Notes under the pieces: model-generated | Seen by the model: the letters and a program-made list of their open reading frames with translations, nothing else | Told to the model about the DNA's origin: nothing | Databases searched by the model: none | NCBI GenBank assembly: GCA_009885665.1 | Contig: VFKI01000183.1 | Location: forward strand, 1-5,963 | Length of the DNA stretch: 5,963 nt | Direction of reading: 5' to 3' | From: Gammaproteobacteria bacterium | GTDB taxonomy: Bacteria > Pseudomonadota > Gammaproteobacteria > DSM-16500 | Translations under genes and position numbers: made by a program | Part shown: in pieces, positions 1-5,896 of the stretch | Layout: each line of letters opens with the position of its first letter | Position numbering within the stretch: position 1 is the first letter of the stretch

Positions 1-384
1 TAGCGCAACCGGGCCGGTCGGATCAAGTCGCTGCCAATTATGTAACGCATAGGATGCATAAGACAATACCGCGGGTCGTTTAACCGCATCCGCCACTTGC
101 GTCCAGGCTTGCGCTAATATCGCAGGTAAGCGATCTGTCGTGGGCGTAACACCCCACAAATAAGCATGGCCAATAAAAGAAATAATCAACATGGCACGCT
201 CATATTGTGCTGATGATTCTAATACAGCTAATGGAAATGCTGGCAATGCAGCAACACGCTGACGTAGCGTATTGCCTAATAATAATTTAGGTAAATGCGT
301 TGCGACCGCTTCCCACGCAGCACAGGCCGCGGGTAATTGTTTTAGCGGATCGATGTCAGGCAAAAATCCAAGATGAAAATCCAT
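1..384 (-). CDS. Indoleamine 2,3-dioxygenase family protein, N-terminal part (cut by window edge)
   Basis: The reverse strand is open from an ATG at 384 to the window edge, giving 128 residues with no stop. Enzymes of this family are heme proteins that insert O2 into the indole 2,3 bond of tryptophan, giving N-formylkynurenine in the cytoplasm. The fragment follows animal and fungal IDO closely. It starts with a GF-LP-P element (residues 6-13), followed by W24 and a HLPKLL segment (30-35) matching the human HLPDLI stretch. Next come LRQRV (40-44), AYLWG (74-78, human AYVWG), and RPAVLSYASYALHNW (103-117) followed by LDP, matching the human PPILVYA...NWKKKDP block. The proximal heme histidine and distal-pocket residues lie in the missing C-terminal part, so activity cannot be judged. 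AGGGAG at 400-395 is a good ribosome binding site 10 nt before the ATG. The gene follows emrB by 38 nt and is probably cotranscribed with it. The PrnB-like branch of the superfamily is a less likely alternative. The family call is confident; the substrate is inferred. Confidence 0.85.
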   Translation of the reverse strand, partial: MDFHLGFLPDIDPLKQLPAACAAWEAVATHLPKLLLGNTLRQRVAALPAFPLAVLESSAQYERAMLIISFIGHAYLWGVTPTTDRLPAILAQAWTQVADAVKRPAVLSYASYALHNWQRLDPTGPVAL

Positions 385-394
385 TTTAACAACA

Positions 395-400
395 CTCCCT
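395..400 (-). promoter_or_regulatory. Ribosome binding site of the dioxygenase gene
   Basis: AGGGAG on the minus strand lies 10 nt upstream of the ATG at 384. It fixes that start and shows the gene has its own initiation site rather than relying on coupling to emrB. It begins at the edge of a duplicated 21-nt segment. Confidence 0.6.
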
Positions 401-443
401 TATTCACTGACAACCACTTCGATTATTCACTGACAACCACTTC
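400..443. repeat. Tandem duplication of the emrB 3' end (two 21-nt copies, 23-nt period)
   Basis: Positions 400-420 and 423-443 are identical over 21 nt and separated by the dinucleotide GA. The copy at 423-443 encodes the last residues of EmrB (EVVVSE) and its TAA stop. The other copy is an out-of-frame (23-nt shift) duplicate in the gap before the dioxygenase, ending at its ribosome binding site. It is a local duplication, probably from slippage, that leaves the EmrB frame intact. Confidence 0.9.
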
Positions 444-1958
444 AATAACATTCTTCGGTTTTTTCAATAAAAACACCAATGGCAACATGATAATAAACGT
501 CCACATCACCAACGCATACGCATTGACAAAAGCAATCATATTGGCTTGTTGTGCAAGCAATCGGCCTAATATAGCATGCGCCGCAGGACTACGTGGATCG
601 ATCGGCACGCGCGCAAAATAATGATAAATTGCAGACACGCGATAAGGTTGAATAAAACTACCCAGTTGATGCCAAAAGTGTTGCGTATCACGCGACAATA
701 AAGTAGAGATAATCGACACCCCCAACGAACTACCAATAGTACGCAATAAACTAAACATGCCCGCAGCATCATTACGTAATGCGGGTGCCAGCGTCGCAAA
801 CGCCAAGGTGGAAGCCGGTACAAAGATTAATCCCATACCAAATCCTTGAATCATCATCGGAAAAATTAACCAACCTGGACTGACGACAAAACTATATAAC
901 GTGCCAAAATAACTGCCTATCGCACTAATCATCATGCCGATCATCATCAAAATACGCAAATCAATACGATGCGCCAAGCGGCTGACTAACAACATGCTGG
1001 CCATAGCGCTAATACCACGCGGCGCCATGATAAAACCTGTGGTTAATACCGAATAATTTAACAACCCTTCTGCCATCAAAGGAAGCAAAATCATGCTGCC
1101 AAACATGCCCACACCCACTAATGCCATAATCAAACTGCTGAGCGTAAAATTACGGTCATGAAATATACGTGGATCAAATACCATTTGATTACTGCGCGGC
1201 GCTCGTCCCAAATGCCATAAAAACGCAGGAAAACATACCGCCACTAAAAATGCGGCAATCACAATATCCGCTGCATTAAACCAATCTGCATCATTACCGC
1301 GATCCAAAAAATATTGCAACGCACCAATCACAATCGAAATCAAAATCAACCCTAACCAATCCATGCGACGATATTGTTTGGCGGTCTCCGGCACGACTTG
1401 CCAAGCAAGCAATAATGACAAAAGCCCCGTCGGCACATTAATATAAAAATTCCAGCGCCAAGTCGCCGCATCTGTTAAATAACCGCCGAGCGTTGGACCC
1501 AAAATAGGGCCCAACATGACGCCCATCCCCCAAATCGCCATCGCTTGACCGCGTTTTTCTTGTGGGAAAATAGTGACTAATATCGTTTGTGATAAGGGAA
1601 CTAATGATGCACCAAATATACCTTGCAATAAGCGAAAGATCACCATTTGTGGCAAGCTTTCTGCAATACCGCATAACATGGAAGCCAATATAAATCCGCC
1701 CATGGACAACAACAAATATTTTTTCTGGCCAAATACTTCAGAAAAATAACCTGTTAATGGCATAAAAATAGCGGACGCCACCAAATAACTGGTCAGTACC
1801 CAAGTGATTTGATCAGGCGTGGCGGCAAGCGAACCTTGCATATGTGGCAAGGCGACATTGACAATCGTCATGTCCAACACTTGCAATAATGTGGCGGACA
1901 TCACCGCAATGGTAATTAATATACGTTTTAACGGTGTTAATTGGTCACATATTGGCAT
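423..1958 (-). CDS. emrB: EmrB-type DHA2 family MFS multidrug efflux pump
   Basis: This is a proton-driven inner-membrane exporter with 14 predicted membrane segments that works with an EmrA-type adaptor and an outer-membrane TolC-like channel. From the ATG at 1958 it has 511 residues, against 512 for E. coli EmrB. Visible features, in this numbering, are the TM1 motif LDMTIVNVALP (29-38), the MFS motif A equivalent G-F-EVFGQKK (70-80), the RLLQG element (109-113), PLSQT (121-125), and antiporter motif C, GVMLGPILGPTLGG (146-159). LDRG-DADWF (218-227) matches the EmrB LDRGKELDWF segment, and QGFGMG (371-376) and a C-terminal helix near 475-498 follow. A GTG start at 1994 would add 12 residues. 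I prefer the ATG because the 12-residue lead before TM1 matches E. coli EmrB in length and gives a short ATGCCAATATGTGA overlap with emrA, implying translational coupling; neither start has a strong Shine-Dalgarno. Export substrate is unknown; drugs, fatty acids or indole metabolites are all possible. Confidence 0.95.
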   Translation of the reverse strand: MPICDQLTPLKRILITIAVMSATLLQVLDMTIVNVALPHMQGSLAATPDQITWVLTSYLVASAIFMPLTGYFSEVFGQKKYLLLSMGGFILASMLCGIAESLPQMVIFRLLQGIFGASLVPLSQTILVTIFPQEKRGQAMAIWGMGVMLGPILGPTLGGYLTDAATWRWNFYINVPTGLLSLLLAWQVVPETAKQYRRMDWLGLILISIVIGALQYFLDRGNDADWFNAADIVIAAFLVAVCFPAFLWHLGRAPRSNQMVFDPRIFHDRNFTLSSLIMALVGVGMFGSMILLPLMAEGLLNYSVLTTGFIMAPRGISAMASMLLVSRLAHRIDLRILMMIGMMISAIGSYFGTLYSFVVSPGWLIFPMMIQGFGMGLIFVPASTLAFATLAPALRNDAAGMFSLLRTIGSSLGVSIISTLLSRDTQHFWHQLGSFIQPYRVSAIYHYFARVPIDPRSPAAHAILGRLLAQQANMIAFVNAYALVMWTFIIMLPLVFLLKKPKNVIEVVVSE

Positions 1959-2823
1959 GAAGATGTAATCTGACTGAGGCGGAACTTCCCACACGCAACG
2001 GAAATTTTGGGTCAGGATGCAGAATGCGGATACGCACCGGCATCCGTTGCGTGATTTTCACCCAATTACCCGTCGCATTTTCAGGCGGCAATAAAGAAAA
2101 TGCATCACCACTACCATAACTGATACTCTCTACCACACCTGCAAAGGTGTGACCAGGATACATATCCACATGTATGCTGACCGACTGACCAACGCGAATA
2201 GTTGCCACATCTGTTTCGCGAAAATTTGCATCCACCCAATAATTGCCAGCACGCACTAAAGCAAATAACGCTTGATGTGCCATCACGGAATCACCTTGCC
2301 ACAGCGTCGAATTCGTCACCCAGCCATCCATTGGCGCCGTTACTTTCGTATATTGCAGATTCAATTGCGCAGTTTGCAACGCAGCTTGACTGCGCGCCAC
2401 CATCGCCATCGCGGATTGTAAATTTGCTTCAGCCAAATCCGCTTCTTGCACAGAAGCGGCATTGGTTTTAGCCAGTTTCACATATCGATCACGTGTGAGT
2501 CGCATAATATTTTCTTTTGCTACTGCCGCAGCAAGTGTGGCGCGCGCTTCTGCAACAGCTGCGTTAAACGTCGCTGGATCCAAGGTAAACATGAGATCGC
2601 CCGCTTTGACAAACTGATTGTTTTTTACAGCGAGATACTCTATCTGACCCGTGACGCGGGCGGCCACTTGAATGATATCGGTACCAATATACGCATCATC
2701 CGTACTAATATAAAATTTACCATACAGCCACCAACCGAAACTCGCCAAACAAACGAGCACGATAAATGCGACCAGCAAAAATTGTCTGAGGTGATTAACT
2801 TTTTGTGGTGCTATCGTATCCAT
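1945..2823 (-). CDS. emrA: EmrA/HlyD-type periplasmic membrane fusion protein (compact form)
   Basis: This is the adaptor subunit that joins the EmrB pump to an outer-membrane channel. The 292-residue protein has one membrane anchor near residues 14-34, then the TDDAY motif (41-45) typical of EmrA proteins. The first half of a lipoyl-like domain is at about 50-82 (V--NQFVKAGD, LDP). An alanine-rich coiled-coil hairpin spans about 84-155, and the second lipoyl half about 158-190 (TAPMDGWV). A beta-barrel region contains YWVDANFRETD (195-205) and the family hallmark FSLLPPENATGNWVK (242-256), which is nearly identical to E. coli EmrA. E. coli EmrA has 390 residues. The shortfall is mainly in the hairpin, which is about half the usual length, and in the missing C-terminal tail, so a shorter periplasmic reach is inferred. 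The ATG lies 1 nt after the permease stop, with only a weak GAAGA-like site, suggesting coupled translation. The 3' end overlaps the start of emrB. Confidence 0.95.
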   Translation of the reverse strand: MDTIAPQKVNHLRQFLLVAFIVLVCLASFGWWLYGKFYISTDDAYIGTDIIQVAARVTGQIEYLAVKNNQFVKAGDLMFTLDPATFNAAVAEARATLAAAVAKENIMRLTRDRYVKLAKTNAASVQEADLAEANLQSAMAMVARSQAALQTAQLNLQYTKVTAPMDGWVTNSTLWQGDSVMAHQALFALVRAGNYWVDANFRETDVATIRVGQSVSIHVDMYPGHTFAGVVESISYGSGDAFSLLPPENATGNWVKITQRMPVRIRILHPDPKFPLRVGSSASVRLHLHANM

Positions 2824-2824
2824 T

Positions 2825-4777
2825 TTATATCTTCATCGGTAAAATCATTAATTCTTTACCCTGTAAATGTAACTGACGCTGCAGGGTGGTAGGCGTTTCA
2901 TTGTGAAGCAATCGTGTAATCCAGTTATCTTTCTCAAAAACCAATTTGCTCGCAAAGAAAATACAGTTGGGAAATTTATTGCCGATTTTTTCTGCTTCTT
3001 GCGTCAACATCTCGACTGTATCCGTACCAAATATCGCATCACTTTCAGCAGCAAGACCATATTGCTGGCAGTATTCTACAAAATAAAGCAATGTTTTGTT
3101 AACTTCTTCTCGCATCTCTGCCAGTGTATCATGCCCCGCAAAACTCTCGACATCGACCACGCCAGCACTGATAAATACTAGGTTTTTAAAATAGCGCGGA
3201 AAAATACGCAACACGGATAATAAGGTATGCATGCCTACCCCAACACTTTTACCTATAAATATTACCGCGGTAGGTTCAAGTGGATCAAGCGGCACGATGG
3301 CAGGTTTGTCTGCGGAAATTGGTAGCTTTAATTGCACATCATACTCAGCCAACTTACGCCCAAAACGGCGATAATGACTGCGGATTAAAAAACAAATGGC
3401 AATTACACCACACGTCAAGGCCAACGTCAGCCAACCGCCAGAACCAAATTTAGCATAAAGTGTAATACACAAGATGCCACTGGTGATAATAAAAGCAAAC
3501 AAGGAAAAAGCTAAGCGCATGCGCCACGCGGGTGACGCCTTACTGCGATGCCGCGCCCAATAGACACTCAAACCCAGTAAAGACAATGAAAACGTGATAA
3601 ACACATTAATACTATAAAGAATGACGAGTAAAGACACACTACCACGACTCCACCACAACAAAACTAACGCGGAAATACCAAACACAATTAAGCCATTCTG
3701 AATGACCAAACGCGTCGATAAATGCCGAAAACGATTTGGCACCCAGCCATCCACTGCCATATTGGCTAACACCGTCGGCCCTGCCAAAAATCCCGTATTC
3801 GCCCCCACAAACAATAAGGCCGCTTCAAGCCCAAGCGTAAGATATAAAAGTGCCTTGCCTGAAGTTGAATCCCCTAAAATTGAATGAAATACCACAGCAT
3901 TTAACGTTTGTCCTTCTACCGGTACGGCATGCCACAATAAATAAAGCAGCATAAAGCCACCTGCGGTAAAACTAAGTGATACCGCCATATAAAACATCGT
4001 CCATTTACCTGTGGCAACACGCGGTTCACTCAAGCGATTCACATTATTAGAAACAGCTTCCAAACCCGTATATGTGCCGCTGCCGAGCGAATAAGCATGT
4101 AACATGAGTGCAATAGTGGGAAACCAGCCAAGCGTCAAAGCAAGTTGATGGGTACGATGCAACGTATCTGGAATGATAACCGTCAGTCCTTGTCGGTGTG
4201 CGGCAATGCCATAAACAATCAAACCAAAATGAATGACCACAAAACCCAAAAAAATCGGCAACAAAAACTTAATCGATTCTTTCATGCCGCGTAAATTCAA
4301 CACCATCAAAAAAACCAGAAAACACGCTTCTGTGACTAAACGATAAGGCAAAAAACTATCCGGCAACGCGCTAAATAATTGCTCGACACCACTGGCAATC
4401 GATACTGTAATTGTCAAAATATAGTCGATGATCAACGCTGCACCGGAAACGACACCTACCCACGGACCCAATAAACGCGTCGCAACTTTATATCCACCCC
4501 CACCGCTGGGAAAAAGTTCAATAACTTGGTTGTAACCTAAGGAAATGATAAATACAGTAATTGCGGTTGCAAGCGCAACGTAGAGGGCAAGATGGGTATG
4601 TGGACCCAACGCTTTAAATGCTTCTTCAGGGCCGTAGCACGAGGAGGATAACCCGTCAGCGCCTAAACCAATCCACGCTAAAAAAGCAATCAGGGATACA
4701 TGGCGTAAGATGTGTGGATTAAACGGATTAAGCGGATCGCCGATAATGATTTGTTTGAGACGGCTGCTAAATGACAT
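2825..4777 (-). CDS. APC-superfamily permease, KimA/YdaO-like, with C-terminal cytoplasmic domain
   Basis: This is a 650-residue inner-membrane transporter, often labelled amino acid permease. About 12 membrane segments span residues 25-466, followed by a soluble domain (about 480-650). The core matches B. subtilis KimA, a proton-coupled potassium importer. Shared elements are GADGLSSSCYGPE (39-51), FPSGGGGY (89-96), IDYILTITVS (117-126), LNLRGMKES (160-168), TGLEAVSN (237-244), GANTGF (325-330) and LYSINVFITFSLS (387-399). The KimA residues tied to potassium binding appear conserved at D41, Y48, Y119, T122, S126, T237, E240 and Y388, judged by recalled alignment. The C-terminal domain sits where KimA has its universal-stress-like regulatory domain; one short segment, LLHN-----LQRQLHL, recalls the KimA end region. 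Substrate could be potassium or an amino acid. The ATG start has only a weak ribosome binding site. The gene is first in a likely four-gene operon and is preceded by a structured leader. Confidence 0.9.
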   Translation of the reverse strand: MSFSSRLKQIIIGDPLNPFNPHILRHVSLIAFLAWIGLGADGLSSSCYGPEEAFKALGPHTHLALYVALATAITVFIISLGYNQVIELFPSGGGGYKVATRLLGPWVGVVSGAALIIDYILTITVSIASGVEQLFSALPDSFLPYRLVTEACFLVFLMVLNLRGMKESIKFLLPIFLGFVVIHFGLIVYGIAAHRQGLTVIIPDTLHRTHQLALTLGWFPTIALMLHAYSLGSGTYTGLEAVSNNVNRLSEPRVATGKWTMFYMAVSLSFTAGGFMLLYLLWHAVPVEGQTLNAVVFHSILGDSTSGKALLYLTLGLEAALLFVGANTGFLAGPTVLANMAVDGWVPNRFRHLSTRLVIQNGLIVFGISALVLLWWSRGSVSLLVILYSINVFITFSLSLLGLSVYWARHRSKASPAWRMRLAFSLFAFIITSGILCITLYAKFGSGGWLTLALTCGVIAICFLIRSHYRRFGRKLAEYDVQLKLPISADKPAIVPLDPLEPTAVIFIGKSVGVGMHTLLSVLRIFPRYFKNLVFISAGVVDVESFAGHDTLAEMREEVNKTLLYFVEYCQQYGLAAESDAIFGTDTVEMLTQEAEKIGNKFPNCIFFASKLVFEKDNWITRLLHNETPTTLQRQLHLQGKELMILPMKI

Positions 4778-4806
4778 GAGTATCGCTTATTGTAAAAGTG
4801 TATCTA

Positions 4807-4941
4807 CTACATCAAGATAGGGCGAGCGCAATAGGGACTGAGTCCGCAACAAACTGTACCGGACGAGCGTCATGAGAGGAGAACAGCGATTCATACCAAA
4901 CGACACCCACCCCATCGCGTAAAGCGCCCTACTTCATGTAG
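4807..4941 (-). ncRNA. Structured leader RNA or small RNA upstream of the permease (no known family)
   Basis: Read on the minus strand, the two ends of this 135-nt segment pair through four co-linear helices: 4936-4941 with 4807-4812 (6 bp), 4932-4934 with 4814-4816 (3 bp), 4925-4930 with 4819-4824 (6 bp) and 4910-4919 with 4827-4836 (10 bp). They are separated only by a G-G mismatch and bulges of 1-5 nt. The 10-bp helix contains two G-U pairs that would be A-C mismatches in a plus-strand transcript, so the minus strand is favoured. An inner GUCCG/CGGAC hairpin (4842-4846 with 4860-4864) is also possible. It ends 29 nt before the permease ATG, in the direction of the operon. I matched it to no known riboswitch. 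A cis-acting leader, or a free-standing RNA of 6S-like rod shape, are the options; function is unknown. Confidence 0.45.
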
Positions 4942-4964
4942 AGGATACGTGAAAGAATCCAGCA

Positions 4965-4993
4965 ATTTTAGCGATGATGGCAAGGGTATGCAA
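4965..4993 (-). promoter_or_regulatory. Candidate sigma-70 promoter of the permease-emrAB-dioxygenase operon
   Basis: On the minus strand TTGCAT (4993-4988) is followed after exactly 17 nt by TAAAAT (4970-4965), five of six matches to the -10 consensus. Transcription would start near 4958 and give a leader of about 180 nt that contains the structured element. The -35 matches only three of six consensus bases, so this is a prediction by eye. Confidence 0.4.
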
Positions 4994-5004
4994 GCATAAA
5001 TAAC
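4994..5004 (+). repeat. Third copy of the inverted-repeat core GCATAAATAAC
   Basis: This 11-nt copy matches the core of the arms at 5048-5058 (direct) and 5200-5210 (inverted). It abuts the candidate -35 hexamer of the permease operon, so the repeats could be binding sites for a regulator rather than remnants of a mobile element. Confidence 0.5.
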
Positions 5005-5008
5005 GCAA

Positions 5009-5034
5009 ATCGACGCGAACTAAGTCGCGTCGAT
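5009..5034 (-). terminator. 10-bp perfect hairpin, possible terminator after the HU-like gene
   Basis: ATCGACGCGA (5009-5018) and TCGCGTCGAT (5025-5034) pair perfectly around a 6-nt loop. On the minus strand the stem is followed by TTGCGTTATTTATGC, which is T-rich but interrupted, so termination would be imperfect. It lies over 200 bp beyond the HU-like stop codon and directly upstream of the candidate operon promoter, so an operator or a transposon remnant is also possible. Confidence 0.35.
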
Positions 5035-5043
5035 GTTAAGACC

Positions 5044-5214
5044 CTGCGCATAAATAACTTTTACACCCTGCATCCCATCATGGCATCATCTATAAACGTT
5101 CCTCAGTCGAAAAACCTCGAAATACTTCAGTATTCCTGCAATTTTTCTTCTTCCGGTACGCTTATATCTGACACCACGCTGGGCGCGCAATCTGTCAAAG
5201 TTATTTATGCGCAG
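5044..5214. repeat. Inverted-repeat element with perfect 18-bp arms (possible MITE-like sequence)
   Basis: CTGCGCATAAATAACTTT at 5044-5061 recurs as its exact reverse complement at 5197-5214, enclosing 135 bp. Similarity continues imperfectly inward (ACA, TGC, CCCA and TGG blocks in the same order) and outward for another 10-15 bp. The 11-nt core GCATAAATAAC occurs a third time at 4994-5004 in direct orientation. The interior has no coding content but includes a small AATAC/GTATT hairpin at 5121-5134. A non-autonomous mobile element fits this layout. I could not find a convincing target-site duplication, and a long imperfect hairpin at the 3' end of the HU-like transcript is the alternative. 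Confidence 0.5.
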
Positions 5215-5245
5215 AGCCTAAGAAACGTGCACGATGTCAGAAAAA

Positions 5246-5653
5246 TTACGCTAACGCTTCTTTTAAAGCTTTTAGCGCACGCACTTTAATGACTTCACGC
5301 TTTGGACGGGCTGCAATCATAACAGCTTCGCCCGTTTTTGGGTTACGACCCAAGCGCTTTTTAGTTGCTGGACGCACCTTGCGGGTAATTTTGATACCCA
5401 TTTCTGGAACAGAAAATTCGCCCGAACCACGCTTTACCATATGACACTTGGCCATGTGACTCGCGGCTAAAAACACTTCTCTCACTTGTTTTGCAGTCAA
5501 GCCAGTTTCTTCCGCGATGATGCGCAACACTTCAAGGCGTGTCTGCTTTTCAGCAATTGCCTTCAATTTTGCTGTATCTTGCGTTGCAGTAGATTTACGC
5601 TTTTTTGTCGTCGTCGCTTTCTTTACTTTGCTTACTTTTTTCTTACCGACCAT
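5246..5653 (-). CDS. HU-family DNA-binding protein with lysine-rich N-terminal tail
   Basis: This is a nucleoid-associated protein of 135 residues. The first 20 or so residues are a basic tail rich in K, T and S (KKK, KKATTTKKRK), as in linker-histone-like tails. Residues about 28-125 carry the HU/IHF fold. Two N-terminal helices (28-72) are followed by the beta region with GSGEFSVPEMGI (77-87) and the DNA-binding arm GRNPKTGE (102-109), which matches the HU consensus GRNPQTG around the intercalating proline. A last basic helix (KVRALKALKEAL) matches the HU C-terminus. Typical HU is about 90 residues, so this is an extended form. I chose the ATG at 5653 because AGGAG (5665-5661) lies 7 nt upstream; the longer open frame to 5797 crosses a hairpin and has no sign of coding. 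The likely role is chromosome compaction and gene regulation. It appears monocistronic and is not obviously linked to the transport operon. Confidence 0.9.
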   Translation of the reverse strand: MVGKKKVSKVKKATTTKKRKSTATQDTAKLKAIAEKQTRLEVLRIIAEETGLTAKQVREVFLAASHMAKCHMVKRGSGEFSVPEMGIKITRKVRPATKKRLGRNPKTGEAVMIAARPKREVIKVRALKALKEALA

Positions 5654-5660
5654 TGCACTT

Positions 5661-5665
5661 CTCCT
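5661..5665 (-). promoter_or_regulatory. Ribosome binding site deciding the HU-like start
   Basis: AGGAG on the minus strand, 7 nt before the ATG at 5653, is the clearest Shine-Dalgarno sequence in the window. It rejects the 48-residue upstream extension of the open frame and suggests strong expression, as expected for a nucleoid protein. Confidence 0.8.
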
Positions 5666-5738
5666 GTTTAGGTAGATTAAAAAAATGACTTTTACGATTG
5701 TTACCCGATATTCCAAACCTTCATCTTTCTTGCATTGG

Positions 5739-5783
5739 ATGGAGCGTCGGAAGGGGAGAACCATCCCCCTCCCGACGCTCCAT
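5739..5783 (-). other. Strong 18-bp hairpin in the HU-like mRNA leader
   Basis: ATGGAGCGTCGG (5739-5750) pairs perfectly with 5772-5783, and AGGGG (5752-5756) pairs with 5766-5770. The single intervening position is A-C on plus but G-U on the minus-strand RNA, making an unbroken 18-bp stem with a 9-nt loop in the HU-like transcript. No T-run follows on either strand, so it is not a standard terminator. If transcription starts near 5790, the hairpin is almost at the 5' end of the mRNA and could protect it from decay or regulate it. Confidence 0.65.
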
Positions 5784-5796
5784 TGCGTAAAACACA

Positions 5797-5832
5797 ATAA
5801 TATATATCGAGCACATTAAGGAATACGCGCAA
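5797..5832 (-). promoter_or_regulatory. Possible promoter of the HU-like gene
   Basis: The minus strand reads TTGCGC (5832-5827) and, about 18-22 nt later, GATATATATTATT, which contains several overlapping -10-like hexamers. The exact -10 cannot be chosen by eye. The position just upstream of the leader hairpin supports a transcription start near 5790. Confidence 0.3.
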
Positions 5833-5896
5833 AATATCGGGTTCCGCAATTACGCCCGACATTCCGCACCTTTGTCTTTTTCGATAACTCTTCGTT

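Larger units (their letters stand above)
4778..5245. other. Intergenic region between the HU-like gene and the permease operon
   Basis: No credible gene is seen in these 468 bp on either strand; a 69-codon plus-strand frame at 5080-5289 runs into the HU-like gene antisense and resembles nothing known. The region holds, from high to low coordinates, an inverted-repeat element with 18-bp arms, a 10-bp hairpin, a third copy of the arm core, a candidate promoter, and a long bulged helix that would form in the permease mRNA leader. Confidence 0.8.
5701..5883. repeat. Imperfect direct repeat flanking the HU-like promoter and hairpin
   Basis: Positions 5701-5732 and 5850-5883 align over about 32 nt with roughly 25 identities and one 2-nt gap (shared TTAC, CCGA, ATTCC, ACCTT and TCTTT blocks). 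In addition, ACCCGATATT at 5703-5712 recurs inverted at 5833-5842. The two ends therefore bracket the candidate promoter and hairpin. Paired regulator sites or an old duplication are possible. Confidence 0.45.

Noticed and set aside
373..621. Plus-strand open frame of 82 codons
   Set aside because: It is antisense to the end of emrB and the start of the dioxygenase, both of which have clear family matches.
1959..1994. GTG start extending EmrB by 12 residues
   Set aside because: There is no good ribosome binding site, the extra residues lie inside emrA, and the ATG at 1958 gives a length and N-terminus matching E. coli EmrB.
2446..2892. Plus-strand open frame of 148 codons
   Set aside because: It lies antisense across emrA and the permease end, has no recognisable motif and no ribosome binding site.
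4807..4941. ydaO c-di-AMP riboswitch, SRP RNA, 6S RNA or hammerhead ribozyme
   Set aside because: I looked for their conserved cores and did not find them. Only the overall rod shape recalls 6S RNA, which is not enough to name it.
5080..5289. Plus-strand open frame of 69 codons in the intergenic region
   Set aside because: It runs across the inverted-repeat element and antisense into the HU-like gene, and shows no family resemblance.
5739..5783. Rho-independent terminator
   Set aside because: Neither side of the stem is followed by a run of T on the corresponding strand.
5654..5797. N-terminal extension of the HU-like protein to 5797
   Set aside because: The extension crosses the 18-bp hairpin and is not HU-like, while AGGAG sits at the right distance from the ATG at 5653.
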